From the NCBI RefSeq assembly GCF_001417735.1, contig NZ_BBUZ01000025.1, forward strand, positions 186,001 to 250,000: a stretch of DNA of 64,000 bases, given 5' to 3'. This DNA comes from Streptomyces sp. NBRC 110028. GTDB lineage: Bacteria > Actinomycetota > Actinomycetes > Streptomycetales > Streptomycetaceae. A model generated the notes under the pieces. It was not told where the DNA came from, did no database searches, and saw only the letters and a list, made by a program, of their open reading frames with translations. Below, one piece after another: positions 50,903 to 60,284 of the stretch (the first letter of the stretch is position 1; every line of letters begins with the position of its first letter). Made by a program: the position numbers and the translations under genes.

Positions 50903-53900
50903 CTACAAGATGTCGGGGACCCAGCGGCACGCGGCCCAGTGCACGCGTCCCATGTTCGGCTGGAGCAGTTGGGAGAGGCGGGTGTCGCTCGCCACCGTCG
51001 TGGGCGAGCCCATGATCTTCAGGCCCTCCGGGGGAGACAGGATGTAGTCCGGCAGTTTCTCCCCGGGACCGTACACCTCCAGGGCCTTGGGATTGCCGAT
51101 CTCGATCTGGTTGCCCAGGGCGTCCGAGATGGTTTCGCCGTGCCGGCTGTACATGTGCAGATACGTGCCCTCGGGCACGGTGGCCGCGGCGCCGTCGCCC
51201 GGGGCGATGCCGCCGTGGCCGCTGAGCACGGCGTCGCCGTCCGGGCGGGCGAAGGGCTCGGGGGCCGGGCCGAAGGCGCCCTGCGGGGGTTGTTCGTGGG
51301 GGAGTTTGGGGCACAGGCCCAGCGGGTCGATGGCCGCGTGCGGGTTGGGGACGTACGTGGCGGCGTTGGCCGCGGCCTCCAGGCCCAGCGGGTCCGGGGT
51401 GGTGTAGCGGGCCGTCTCCGGGTCGTAGTACCGGTGGAGGTTGTAGTGGAGGCCGGTCTCCGGGTCGTAGTACTGGCCGGGGAAGCGCAGCGGGGTGTAC
51501 GCGCTGCTGTGCCGGGACCAGGTGGTGGTGCCCCACAGCGTGGTGCGGGTGCGCCAGGCGATCTCGCCGGATTCGTCGACCAGTTCGCTGGGCGTGCCCA
51601 CCAGGTCGGTGACGATGCCGAAGAAGCGCTGGTCGATCTCGGCCTGGGTGGTGGCGTCGGTGATGCGCTCGGTCTGGGCGACCGGGCGGGCGCCGTCGTG
51701 GTCCCAGGTGAGGGTCACCGGGTCGGGCAGCCCGGGGGCGGTGGTGGTCTGCTCGACCAGGGTGAAGCCGTCCCAGGTGAAGTCGACCCGCTCCACGGCC
51801 GTTTCGCCGTCCTCGCCGAGCCGGAGCTTGGCGATGCGGCGGCCGAGCGGGTCGTAGAGGTAGCGCCAGACCGTGCCGTCGGGGGTGGTGACGGAGGTCA
51901 GCCGGTCCTCGGCGTCCCAGGAGTAGCGCCAGGTGTCGGGCTTCTTCGACAGCCGGTTCTTCTGCCGGAGGGTGATGCGGCCCGCCGCGTCGTGTTCGTA
52001 GCGGACCCGTCCGGCGCGGGTGATGCGGGTGCCGTCGTAGGCGCGGTGGCCGGTGGCGTCGGCGCCGCCGGGGACCTTCGCCGGCCAGGCGGCGTAGGTC
52101 TGGTTGCCCGCGCCGTCGTAGGCGTAGGTCTCGGTCCAGTTCCTGGCGTGGACGGCGGTGACGCGGCCGCCCGCGTCGACGTCGAAGCGGCGGGCGCCGC
52201 CGAGCTGGTCGTCGATGCCGGTCAGGTGGCCGTCGGCGCGGTAGTGGTAGGCGCGGTGCTGGAGCGGCTGGGCGGAGGGGCCGGTGACGGACTGTTCGGC
52301 CAGCCGGCCCGCCGGGTCCCAGATCTGGGCGATGGTGAGGTGGTCGCCGATGTGGCGGCCGACCTCCCGCCCGATGGCGTCGCGGGCGAAGGCGAGGGTG
52401 TGGCCGCAGGAGGTGAGGCCCGTGCGGTGGCCCGCCGCGTCGTACGCGAAGGTCGAGGTGGCGCCGGAGGGGGTGGTCCGGCGGGTACGGCGGCCCAGCG
52501 CGTCGTGGGCGTGGGTCAGCGCGCGACCGCCCACCACCTCGGAGGTCAGCCGCCCCGCCCGGTCCCGCCGGAACACCGCCTCCGCGTCCGGGCCGAAGGC
52601 CGTCGCCAGCCGCCCGCCCGGGTCGTAGGAGAAGGTGGTCGGCCGGCCGTCGGCATCCTTGCGCACCACGCGGCCGACGGCGTCCCGCTCGAAGGAGACG
52701 GTCTGGCCGAGCGCATTGGTACGGGAGACCAGCGACCCTGCGGCGTCGTAGGTGTACTCCAGGGTCCGGCCGTCGAAGTCCGTCTCGGAGAGCAGCCGCC
52801 CCGCCGGGTCGTAGGTGTAATCCCAGGTGAGCCCCTGCGGATTGGTGACCCGGGTGAGCCGCAGCTCCTTGTCGTGGGTGAACTCGTAGCGCGCCCCGTC
52901 CGGTCCGGTCTGGGCGACCAGCTGGTCGAAGTGGGCGTATTCGTACGAGGTCTCCCCGCCACCGGCGTCCACATGGGACGTGCAGTTGCCCTCGCCGTCG
53001 TAGACCCAAGCCTGCTCGGCGCCGTCCGGGGCGATGTGCCGGGCCAGCCTGCCCTCGGTCGTCCACTCCAGGCGGGTGGTCGCGCCGAGCGGGTCGACGA
53101 CGGCGGTGGGGCGGCCGAAGGCGTCCCGGTGGTAGACGGTGACGGCGCCCAGCGGGTCGGTGATCTCCACCGGCAGCCCGGCCGCGTCGCAGCGCACCCG
53201 GGTGGTCGCGCCGAGCGGGTCGGTGATCGCGGACAGATGGCCGCGCGCGTCGTACGTGTAGCGCGTGGTCTGCCCCATGGGGTCGGTGGAGGCGGTGCGG
53301 TTGCCGCGCTCGTCGTACGCGTGGCGCCGGACCGTGCCGTCGGCCGCGGTGATCTCCACCGGGAGGCCCAGGTCGTTGTAGGTGGCCTCGGCGCGGTGGC
53401 CGTCGGGGGTGACCATGAGGACCGGGCGGCCCGCCGCGTCGTACGCGTAACGGACGGTCCGGCCGAGCGGATCGGTACGGGACAGCACCCTGCCGAAACG
53501 ATCCTGCTCGGTGCGGACCGTATGGCCCGCGCCGTCCGTCACGGCCACGATCTGGGACCGCTCGTTCACCACGTAGCGGCTGGTGTGCCCCTCGGCGGAG
53601 GTGACCGTGGTGACCCGGTGACCGGTGGCGGGGTCGGGCGCGCCGTAGTGGAGGCGGGCCGCGAAGTGGCCCTCGGTGCCGCCCTCGGCGATCACCCGGT
53701 CGCGGTTGTCGTAGACGTAGTCGTAGGTGTGGCCATTGGTGTCCGTCCACGCGATGATCCGGCGCTCGTCGTCGTAGGCGAAGCGCATCGGGCTGCCGGA
53801 GGAGTTGATGACCTCGGTCAGATCGCCGCCGGTGTAGCCGTACCGCACCAGCTCCCGGTCCGAGCCGTCCGGGGCGCCGCCCGCCAGGTGCAGCGCGGTG

Positions 53901-55645
53901 ATCCGGCCGTCCCGCGTGGTCAGCTTCAGGTGGTAGCCGCCGCTGTGGACGATGGCCGTCGGGGCGCCGTCCGCGCCGTACTCGAACGTCAGCCGGTGCC
54001 CGTTGCGGTCGCCGATCTCCGCCAGCGGCGCGTCTCCGTCGCCGCCGTCCGCCGGGCCGGTGAAGTACCGGACGTGGCCGGTGCCCGGGTCGGTGATGGT
54101 GAAGTCGCCCTCGGGGGTGCGCTCCAGCGGCCAACGCGGGCCCGCCTTCGGCAGCGTCGGCACGCCGGGCGCCGGATGCGGATAGTCCAGCAGCAGCCCG
54201 TCCTGCTGGACGAAGACCACGCCCGCCGGACCGATCTCCAGCCGCTGATCGGCGGTGCACGCCCACGACGGGCCGAACCAGCGGCCCGCCCGGTAGCCCG
54301 ACATCCCCTGCCGGGTGAACATCAGCGGCAGTACACCCGGCAGCGACACATCCGTCTGCGGCAGATACATCCGGCCGGTCGCCAGGTCCACCGGGTCGGT
54401 GGGCCCGGGGGTCTTGGCGGCGTTCGGGATGGAGTGCGGCGCGTGGCCGTCCTTCGCCAGATGCGCGAGCCCGGACTCCACCTTGCTCGCGGCCGCGGCG
54501 GTCTCGGCGGTCTTGGCGGTCTTGGCGGCGGTGACGGCCCCCTTGGCCGCGCCCAGCCCCTTGGTGCCGATCAACTCGGGCAGCAGCCGTCCGATGCCCT
54601 CCGCCGGGTCCTTGGTGAAGGAGTTGTACATGGCCTTCAGCGCGCCGCCCGGATTGTTGGCCATCTGGACCAGACCGGCCGCGGTGCTGTTGAGGTTGGT
54701 GACGTACTCGGCGGGGTGGGTGAGGTTGTACGGGTCCATCGGGTTCACCTGGCGGGCGAAGTTCACCACGCCCGCCGTGCCCTTGATGATGCCGCCCGCC
54801 AGATGCGAGGCGTCCAGCTTCAGCCCCTCGAACCCGTCCGAGACCTGCTCGCTGTACGACGGCTTCGCGGGCGCCTCGTCACGGGCCTTCTCCACCGACT
54901 TCTTGGCCGTGTCGTGCGCCTCGTTGCGCTGCCGCCGGGCCTCTTCGAGGATGTCCTCGGCCGCCTTGAAGCCCTCGGCGCCCGGGTCGTGGAACGCGCC
55001 GGGCTTGTCCGGCAGCGTGCTCGGATCGCGCTGGTCGGCGGGGAGGAGGTTGTACTTCCACACGGCCGAGTTGTACGCGTCCACCTTGCTGTTGTGCGCC
55101 GAGCGGGCGTCGTCGGACGCCTTCTTCGCCGCCTTGTACTTGTCGATGGCCAGCTGCGCCTGCGCTTGCGCCCACTCGACCGTGGCGGCGAAGCCGCTCA
55201 GGGCGCCGGCCGCCTTCTCGCAGGCGTCGGCGGCCTTGTACCACTTCTTCGGCTCGACCGAGACCCTGCTGTAGAAGGCGTTGGCGAACACGCCCTTCAT
55301 GAGCTGGTCGGGGTCGACGCCCTTGAGGCCGCGGCCGACGTCGTTGAACGCCTTCGCGAAGTCGGTCAGGTGCTCGGCGGTGGACCGCAGCTTGTCGGGG
55401 TCGCCGTGGATCAGCTTCTTGGGGTCGTCGGTCTGGTCGAGCTGCCACTCGTCCACGTCGGCGCCGAGCGCGTCGGCCGCGGTGGCGCTCTTGTCGCGGA
55501 CCCACTCCGCGCCGCTCTCCCAGCCGGCGTCGTCCAGCCGGTCCGCGGTCCAGCTGCCCGCGCTCTCGATGCCGTCGCCGACGTCCTCGACCCGGTCCTC
55601 GACCCAGTCCTCGACGCCGTCCGGTACGAAGTCACCGAGCCCCAT
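50903..55645 (-). CDS. Rhs/YD-repeat protein with Stv-like C-terminal domain
   Basis: A 1580-residue polymorphic-toxin-type protein. The first 300 residues are helical and Ala/Asp/Lys rich, with a coiled-coil region (AQLAIDKYKAAKKASDDARS), as in WXG/LXG-type secretion modules. A DUF6531-like segment follows (about 415-490, DPVDLATGRMYLPQTDVSLP), then about 900 residues of YD repeats (YTYDAAGSLVSRTNALGQ type) and the Rhs core PLRFPGQYYDPETGLHYNLH (about 1385). After the second DPLGL (about 1440) comes a distinct domain: VLSGHGGI, VPEGTYLHMYSRHGETISDA and PNMGRVHWAAC. This resembles the Stv putative adhesin domain. The ATG overlaps the stop of the WXG-like gene. Confidence 0.92.
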   Translation of the reverse strand: MGLGDFVPDGVEDWVEDRVEDVGDGIESAGSWTADRLDDAGWESGAEWVRDKSATAADALGADVDEWQLDQTDDPKKLIHGDPDKLRSTAEHLTDFAKAFNDVGRGLKGVDPDQLMKGVFANAFYSRVSVEPKKWYKAADACEKAAGALSGFAATVEWAQAQAQLAIDKYKAAKKASDDARSAHNSKVDAYNSAVWKYNLLPADQRDPSTLPDKPGAFHDPGAEGFKAAEDILEEARRQRNEAHDTAKKSVEKARDEAPAKPSYSEQVSDGFEGLKLDASHLAGGIIKGTAGVVNFARQVNPMDPYNLTHPAEYVTNLNSTAAGLVQMANNPGGALKAMYNSFTKDPAEGIGRLLPELIGTKGLGAAKGAVTAAKTAKTAETAAAASKVESGLAHLAKDGHAPHSIPNAAKTPGPTDPVDLATGRMYLPQTDVSLPGVLPLMFTRQGMSGYRAGRWFGPSWACTADQRLEIGPAGVVFVQQDGLLLDYPHPAPGVPTLPKAGPRWPLERTPEGDFTITDPGTGHVRYFTGPADGGDGDAPLAEIGDRNGHRLTFEYGADGAPTAIVHSGGYHLKLTTRDGRITALHLAGGAPDGSDRELVRYGYTGGDLTEVINSSGSPMRFAYDDERRIIAWTDTNGHTYDYVYDNRDRVIAEGGTEGHFAARLHYGAPDPATGHRVTTVTSAEGHTSRYVVNERSQIVAVTDGAGHTVRTEQDRFGRVLSRTDPLGRTVRYAYDAAGRPVLMVTPDGHRAEATYNDLGLPVEITAADGTVRRHAYDERGNRTASTDPMGQTTRYTYDARGHLSAITDPLGATTRVRCDAAGLPVEITDPLGAVTVYHRDAFGRPTAVVDPLGATTRLEWTTEGRLARHIAPDGAEQAWVYDGEGNCTSHVDAGGGETSYEYAHFDQLVAQTGPDGARYEFTHDKELRLTRVTNPQGLTWDYTYDPAGRLLSETDFDGRTLEYTYDAAGSLVSRTNALGQTVSFERDAVGRVVRKDADGRPTTFSYDPGGRLATAFGPDAEAVFRRDRAGRLTSEVVGGRALTHAHDALGRRTRRTTPSGATSTFAYDAAGHRTGLTSCGHTLAFARDAIGREVGRHIGDHLTIAQIWDPAGRLAEQSVTGPSAQPLQHRAYHYRADGHLTGIDDQLGGARRFDVDAGGRVTAVHARNWTETYAYDGAGNQTYAAWPAKVPGGADATGHRAYDGTRITRAGRVRYEHDAAGRITLRQKNRLSKKPDTWRYSWDAEDRLTSVTTPDGTVWRYLYDPLGRRIAKLRLGEDGETAVERVDFTWDGFTLVEQTTTAPGLPDPVTLTWDHDGARPVAQTERITDATTQAEIDQRFFGIVTDLVGTPSELVDESGEIAWRTRTTLWGTTTWSRHSSAYTPLRFPGQYYDPETGLHYNLHRYYDPETARYTTPDPLGLEAAANAATYVPNPHAAIDPLGLCPKLPHEQPPQGAFGPAPEPFARPDGDAVLSGHGGIAPGDGAAATVPEGTYLHMYSRHGETISDALGNQIEIGNPKALEVYGPGEKLPDYILSPPEGLKIMGSPTTVASDTRLSQLLQPNMGRVHWAACRWVPDIL

Positions 55646-56322
55646 CAGTGCTCACCCCCGCCGCCCTGACCTGGCTGTTGCTGTTGCTGTTGTGCTTGGG
55701 CTTGGGCGCGTTCCTCGGGGGAGGGGCCGAACGTGTCGTCCACGGCCTGGTCGAACTGCCGGTCGTCGACCCCGGCGATGTCGTTCGCCAGCCCGGTCTG
55801 GAAACCGCCGTATCCCTCGGTCACCAGGCTGCGGCCGGTGTCCTTCCAGGTCTGGCCCATCTCGGCGCCCGCCTGCTTCCAGGACTCCGCGCTGTAGTCG
55901 GGCGCGTCCGGCATGAGGACGTCGCCCCAGCTCTGCTTGGCGATCTCTTCCTCGGTGGCGTGCGGATTGCCGGTGGGGGACAGGGCGTTCACGGCCACCT
56001 TGAACGTGCCGCCCCAGTACTGGTCCTCCTCCCAGGACGCGCCCGCGGCGATCCCCAGCCGACCGGCGAGTGCGTTGGCGTCCTGGATCAGCGCCCGTAC
56101 GCCCCACTCCCAGCGGTCGCAGAACCCCTCGAACGCGTCCGCCAGGCCGCCGCCACCGGCCTCCGTCTTCGACATCGTCATGTCGCCGAAGCCGCTGCCC
56201 TGGAGGGCGCCGGTGGAGCTGCCCACGTCCTTCAGCTCGCCGATCGCGGAGCGCAGGCCCTTGGTGATGAGGTCGACGGACTCCTGGGTGACCTTGAAGT
56301 CGGCGTTGCCGCCGCCGCTCAT
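55645..56322 (-). CDS. WXG100-like helical protein upstream of Rhs
   Basis: A 225-residue protein with a helical N-terminal 150 residues, including FCDRWEWGVRALIQDANALA (a WxxG-like turn region), and a Gln-rich low-complexity end (AQAQAQQQQQQPGQGGGG). In actinomycetes such proteins precede Rhs genes and may act as chaperone or ESX-type secretion partner; no ESX apparatus is in the window. It overlaps both neighbours by 3-4 nt (ATGA), so the three-gene set is tightly coupled. Confidence 0.75.
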   Translation of the reverse strand: MSGGGNADFKVTQESVDLITKGLRSAIGELKDVGSSTGALQGSGFGDMTMSKTEAGGGGLADAFEGFCDRWEWGVRALIQDANALAGRLGIAAGASWEEDQYWGGTFKVAVNALSPTGNPHATEEEIAKQSWGDVLMPDAPDYSAESWKQAGAEMGQTWKDTGRSLVTEGYGGFQTGLANDIAGVDDRQFDQAVDDTFGPSPEERAQAQAQQQQQQPGQGGGGEH

Positions 56323-56759
56323 CGGGGGGTCCCCGGGGTGGTGTTCGGGCCGGCTTCGGCCCGGATCCCGGCGGCCTCGGTTTCGGTGAGGTCCACCGCC
56401 GCCTCGTCCGGCACGATCCCCTTCACCGGCGGGAACATCATCGAGCCGTCCTCGTCGGCCACGTCGAGGGCGACCCCCGCCGGGCCGTCCAGCGCGGGGA
56501 CCATCACATCCAGCAGCCGGGCCCCCAGCACGGACGCGAACTCCCACTCCTCGCGCGCCGCGCCGCGGGCCTCGGCGAACCGCGCCAGGGCGAACTCGTC
56601 CGTAAAGGCGTAGATCCAGTGGATCCCGCCATAGGTCGCCGTCATGAAGTCGTCGTCGACCAGCGGCACCAGTACCGCGGTACGCCGGAACTCGCCCACC
56701 ATCGCGGAGGGATCGCCCGATCCGTCCCGTACTGCCGCTATATGCTCCACCAGCTCCAC
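56319..56759 (-). CDS. SseB-like small protein
   Basis: A 146-residue protein with the SseB N-terminal-type pattern: GEFRRTAVLVPLVDDDFMTA, then HWIYAFTDEFALARFAEARG, and a C-terminal VPALDGPAGVALDVADED. GTG 56759 is set at the start of the fold with GGGGG upstream. First gene of the Rhs operon and divergent from the VOC gene. Proteins of this type often sit beside WXG/Rhs genes; the function is unknown. Confidence 0.65.
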   Translation of the reverse strand: MELVEHIAAVRDGSGDPSAMVGEFRRTAVLVPLVDDDFMTATYGGIHWIYAFTDEFALARFAEARGAAREEWEFASVLGARLLDVMVPALDGPAGVALDVADEDGSMMFPPVKGIVPDEAAVDLTETEAAGIRAEAGPNTTPGTPR

Positions 56760-56944
56760 TGCGGACCCCCGTATTCCCTTTCCGGCCGCGGTTACGGTAA
56801 CGCAGCGGGCCGAGGCGCCGGAACGGAGGAGGGGCTTTCTCGCAGGAGGGGCGGGGCCGCGGCCTCCGGTGAACCGCACCGCTCCTGAAATGCCTGTTGT
56901 CCGAAGTCCGGCATGATCCACAAGGCATCCCCTAGGCTCGGCGG

Positions 56945-57298
56945 ATGGCTTTGGAATGGGAACAGGTCATTGTCCACTCGGCGGACCCGGTGGCCTTGGG
57001 GCGGTGGTGGGCCGAGGCCCTTGGCTGGGTTGTGGTCCACTCCTCCGACGAGGAGTTCGAGATCCGCCCGGAGCCGGATCGCCTGCCGGGGCTGGACTTC
57101 GTCCGGCTCGATGAGGGCAAGAAGGCCAAGAGCCGACTGCATCTCGACTTCAGGCCCGACGACCAGGACGCCGAAGTGGCCCGTCTGGTGGCGCACGGCG
57201 CACAGCGTGTCGATATCGGCCAGGGTGATCAGTCGTGGGTGGTATTGGCGGATCCCGAAGGCAACGAGTTCTGCGTCCTGGGGCAGCGGCGTCAGTAG
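56945..57298 (+). CDS. VOC (glyoxalase-fold) protein
   Basis: A 117-residue single-module vicinal-oxygen-chelate protein. EQVIVHSADPVALGRWWAEA begins the first beta-alpha-beta unit, LHLDFRPDDQDAEVARLVAH the second, and SWVVLADPEGNEFCVLGQ is the typical end. Metal ligands would be His and Glu residues at these points. The substrate is unknown. Confidence 0.9.
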   Translation: MALEWEQVIVHSADPVALGRWWAEALGWVVVHSSDEEFEIRPEPDRLPGLDFVRLDEGKKAKSRLHLDFRPDDQDAEVARLVAHGAQRVDIGQGDQSWVVLADPEGNEFCVLGQRRQ

Positions 57299-57473
57299 GT
57301 TTCCCCTACACGAAGGCCCGGCACGCTCGGTCGCATCCGCTGGTAGGCGCCGAGGAGGCCGGCCAGGACGAGGACGCAAGGCCCTGGAGCCGTCCGGGGG
57401 CCTGTGTCGGTAACATCCATCGCTCACCGGCATGCCGACCGTATTCTGAGGGATGAGCGGGAAGGAGTAGTCG

Positions 57474-58022
57474 ATGAGCGTCGATGCGATCATGCACACC
57501 GAGTTCCCCGCCGGATACACGGTCTTCTTCGGTGTCGACGGGAAGGTGGTCATGACCCCGCAGAGCGTTGAGCGTTCCAGCACGATCAAGTCGTTGCAGT
57601 ACGACACGATCGTGTCGCTCGGGCGTCACGCGAAGACCGTCTCCGATGTGTACATCGACTTTCCGGCCGACGAGAACTCCGCCCCGGACCTGGCCGTCCT
57701 GCGGGAGGACGCGCAGCGGCAGGGCAAGCGCTACTCCTTCGAGGACGTGCTGCTGATCGCGGAGGTGGTGTCAATCTCCTCGGCGCGCAAGGACTACGAC
57801 GACTGCACCGCCAAGTACGGCCGCTACGGCATCCCGGTCTACGCGATCGTGGACCCGTACGCCGGAGAGGTCGTCGTCCACACCGAGCCCACCGGGACCG
57901 GCTACATCACGGCCCGCACCCACAAGTACGGCACCGGCAAACTCCCGATCCAGCTGGCGGACGGGCGGACCTTCACGCTCGACCTGGACGAGCTTCCCCG
58001 GCCCGAACCCGAGGCCCGCTGA
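57474..58022 (+). CDS. Uma2-family (DUF820) PD-(D/E)XK protein
   Basis: A 182-residue protein. VYIDFPADENSAPDLAVLRE holds the Asp of the nuclease-like core, and LLIAEVVSISSARKDYDDCT with AKYGRYGIPVYAIVDP is the conserved Uma2 segment; the usual 'EVLSPST' is EVVSISS here. Numerous in Streptomyces, with a presumed endonuclease fold and no known role. ATG 57474 follows GGGAAGGAG. Confidence 0.9.
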   Translation: MSVDAIMHTEFPAGYTVFFGVDGKVVMTPQSVERSSTIKSLQYDTIVSLGRHAKTVSDVYIDFPADENSAPDLAVLREDAQRQGKRYSFEDVLLIAEVVSISSARKDYDDCTAKYGRYGIPVYAIVDPYAGEVVVHTEPTGTGYITARTHKYGTGKLPIQLADGRTFTLDLDELPRPEPEAR

Positions 58023-58207
58023 CCCGCCATGCGGGGAGCCCCGGGGCGGGCCCTGGACCCTGCTTCTGGGGCTGCGCCCGGGGCGCACCGTCGAGGCGTC
58101 GCGCGGTGTCCCGGGGCCCGGGGCGCAGCACCGGGGTCGGGAAGAGGCCGCTGACCTGCGGGGTGGTGGGAACGGAATATCGGGGACGGGCCCGGGGTTA
58201 CGGACCC

Positions 58208-58591
58208 ATGAGCGCGAGCACTGTGGAACTCACCAAGGACAACTTCGACGAGATCGTCTCCGGCAGCGATTTCGTGCTGATCGACTTCTGGGCCTCCTGG
58301 TGCGGCCCCTGCCGGATGTTCGCACCGGTGTACGAGAAGGCCGCGGAGCGCCACTCCGACCTGATCTTCGCGAAGGTCGACACCGAGGCGCAGCCCGAGC
58401 TGGCGGCCGCGTTCGACATCCAGTCGATTCCCACGCTGATGATCGTCCGCGACAACATCGCCGTCTTCTCCCAGCCCGGCGCCCTGCCCGAGCAGGCCTT
58501 GGAGGACGTCATCGGGCAGGCCCGGGACCTCGACATGGACGCCGTACGCGCCTCTGTCGCCACTCCGGCGCCCTCCGACGGCCGTGGCTGA
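58208..58591 (+). CDS. thioredoxin
   Basis: A 127-residue thioredoxin with the active site FWASWCGPCRMFAPV and the conserved cis-Pro in IQSIPTLMIVRD. The C-terminus is about 18 residues longer than usual. Its end overlaps the phosphatase gene by 8 nt. Confidence 0.93.
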   Translation: MSASTVELTKDNFDEIVSGSDFVLIDFWASWCGPCRMFAPVYEKAAERHSDLIFAKVDTEAQPELAAAFDIQSIPTLMIVRDNIAVFSQPGALPEQALEDVIGQARDLDMDAVRASVATPAPSDGRG

Positions 58592-59192
58592 GCTGGTGCT
58601 GATCCGGCACGGTGAGACCGAGTGGAGCCGGACCGGAAAGCACACCAGCTGGACCGATCTGCCGCTGACGGCGCGCGGGGAGGAGCAGGCCCGGGCGCTG
58701 CGCCCGCTGCTCGCGGGGCGGAAGATCGGGCTCACGCTGGTGAGCCCGCTGGGGCGGGCCGTGCAGACGGCCCGTCTCGCCGGGCTCACCGACCTGACGA
58801 CCGAGCCTGAGCTGCACGAATGGGATTACGGGGGGTACGAGGGCGTCACCACCGCCGAGATCCACGAGACCCGGCCCGGCTGGGAGCTGTGGACCGACGG
58901 GGTCGCCCCGGGCGATGCCGAGCACCCCGGGGAGGCGCCCGGGGACGTCGGGGCGCGGGTCGACCGGGTGCTGGCCAGGATCGAGCCCGAGCTGGGCGCG
59001 GACGGCGGCGACGTCGTCCTGGTGGCGCACGGGCATGTGCTGCGGGTGCTCACCGCCCGCCGGCTGGGCCTGCCGCCGTCCGCGGGGGCGCTCTTCCGGC
59101 TGGAGACCGCGACCGTCTCTCGACTGGGAACCGAGCACGGGCGTCCGGCTCTCATGGCGTGGAACGTAGGCTCGGAGCAGCAGATCCCGTAA
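58584..59192 (+). CDS. histidine phosphatase family protein
   Basis: A 202-residue phosphoglycerate-mutase-like phosphatase. The catalytic motif LVLIRHGETEWSRTGKHTSW is at the N-terminus, with the second His in VVLVAHGHVLRVL. GTG 58584 overlaps the thioredoxin gene, so the two are coupled. Substrate unknown. Confidence 0.92.
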   Translation: MAELVLIRHGETEWSRTGKHTSWTDLPLTARGEEQARALRPLLAGRKIGLTLVSPLGRAVQTARLAGLTDLTTEPELHEWDYGGYEGVTTAEIHETRPGWELWTDGVAPGDAEHPGEAPGDVGARVDRVLARIEPELGADGGDVVLVAHGHVLRVLTARRLGLPPSAGALFRLETATVSRLGTEHGRPALMAWNVGSEQQIP

Positions 59193-59243
59193 GTTCCGTA
59201 CGCCACCGAACACACCGAGCAGAGGAAGCAGGGAACAGCGAGC

Positions 59244-59669
59244 ATGGCTACGACGCGTACCGCGCACACCGTCTGGCAGGGCAATCTGGCCGAGGGCAAG
59301 GGGACGGTCACTTTCGACTCGTCCGGGATCGGCGAGCAGCCGGTTTCCTGGCCGTCGCGCGCCGAGCAGGCGAACGGCAAGACCAGCCCGGAGGAGCTGA
59401 TCGCCGCCGCGCACTCCAGCTGCTTCTCCATGGCGCTGTCGCACGGTCTGACCCAGGCCGGTAACCCGCCCACCCGGCTCACCACCCAGGCCGACGTCAC
59501 CTTCCAGCCGGGCACCGGCATCACCGGTATCCACCTCACGGTGGAGGGCACGGTCGAGGGGCTCGACGAGGCCGGGTTCACGGCGGCCGCCGAGGACGCG
59601 AAGAAGAACTGCCCGGTGAGCCAGGCGCTCGCCGGTACGGAGATCACGCTGACGGCGAAGCTGGCCTGA
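59244..59669 (+). CDS. OsmC-family peroxiredoxin
   Basis: A 141-residue OsmC/Ohr-type protein with both redox cysteines, in AAAHSSCFSMALSHGL and KKNCPVSQALAG. It reduces organic hydroperoxides with the two-cysteine mechanism of the family. Its terminator (59698-59730) lies inside the 3' coding end of the convergent gene; the two coding ends overlap by 26 bp. Confidence 0.93.
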   Translation: MATTRTAHTVWQGNLAEGKGTVTFDSSGIGEQPVSWPSRAEQANGKTSPEELIAAAHSSCFSMALSHGLTQAGNPPTRLTTQADVTFQPGTGITGIHLTVEGTVEGLDEAGFTAAAEDAKKNCPVSQALAGTEITLTAKLA

Positions 59670-60255
59670 CGTCCGCCACCCGCTGCAGCAGTCCCCAGGT
59701 GAACTCCGCCACATAGTGGCGGAGTTCACCATTTTCGGCGTCGGCCGGGGCGTCGAAGGCCAGCCGGGAGCGGGTCGGGGCGGAGCCCTCCATCGGCCGT
59801 GCGGGCGGGAAGGCGCGCGCCACGTCGTCCACCGTGCAGGACCAGGGGGCGAGGTCGGCGGCGGTGCGCAGGGCGGGCGCGGGGGCGCCGGGGGCGCGGA
59901 CCAGCCACTCGTTCCACACCGCCCCGCCCGGCGCGGTCAGCACCTCGAACCGCAGATCCGGCCACAGCGGGACCGGCCAGCTCAGCGCGTCGCATGTCAG
60001 ATCGCCGATGCGGCGCCGCGCGGTGGTCTCCGGCGGGCCCAGCACCGAGCGGTAGCGGGCGACGGCGGGGCGCCGCCGCGGTGAGCGCCGCATCGCCTGC
60101 CAGCGGCGGTTGGCCTCGCGCATCACGGCACGCCCGTGGCCCAGTTCGCGCAGCGCGTCCTCGACCAGGCCCGGCTGGTAGTCGGCCATGCGGCGCAGCA
60201 GGACGAGGACGAAGGGGAAGGGGGTGGGGAACGACGGGTCGTGCGCGGTGTCCAT
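59644..60255 (-). CDS. protein of unknown function
   Basis: A 203-residue soluble, Arg/Pro-rich protein. Recognisable only as conserved-looking: PFVLVLLRRMADYQPGLVED at the start and LWPDLRFEVLTAPGGAVWNE in the middle. ATG 60255 is chosen; an upstream extension has no ribosome site. It is 29 bp downstream of the Trm112-like gene and may belong to that operon. Confidence 0.55.
   Translation of the reverse strand: MDTAHDPSFPTPFPFVLVLLRRMADYQPGLVEDALRELGHGRAVMREANRRWQAMRRSPRRRPAVARYRSVLGPPETTARRRIGDLTCDALSWPVPLWPDLRFEVLTAPGGAVWNEWLVRAPGAPAPALRTAADLAPWSCTVDDVARAFPPARPMEGSAPTRSRLAFDAPADAENGELRHYVAEFTWGLLQRVADVRPASPSA
59698..59730 (+). terminator. intrinsic terminator of the OsmC gene
   Basis: Perfect 15-bp arms (59698-59712 and 59716-59730) with loop ATA and then ATTTT. 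It lies inside the coding sequence of the opposite-strand gene. Confidence 0.85.
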
Positions 60256-60284
60256 GGCTCCATCGTGGCGTACGACGTAACCCC

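Noticed and set aside
50816..55669. 1617-codon open frame on the plus strand antisense to the Rhs gene
   Set aside because: High-GC codon bias keeps the antisense frame open; the translation is low complexity (Gly/Arg/Ala/Val) without domains, while the minus strand gives clear YD repeats.
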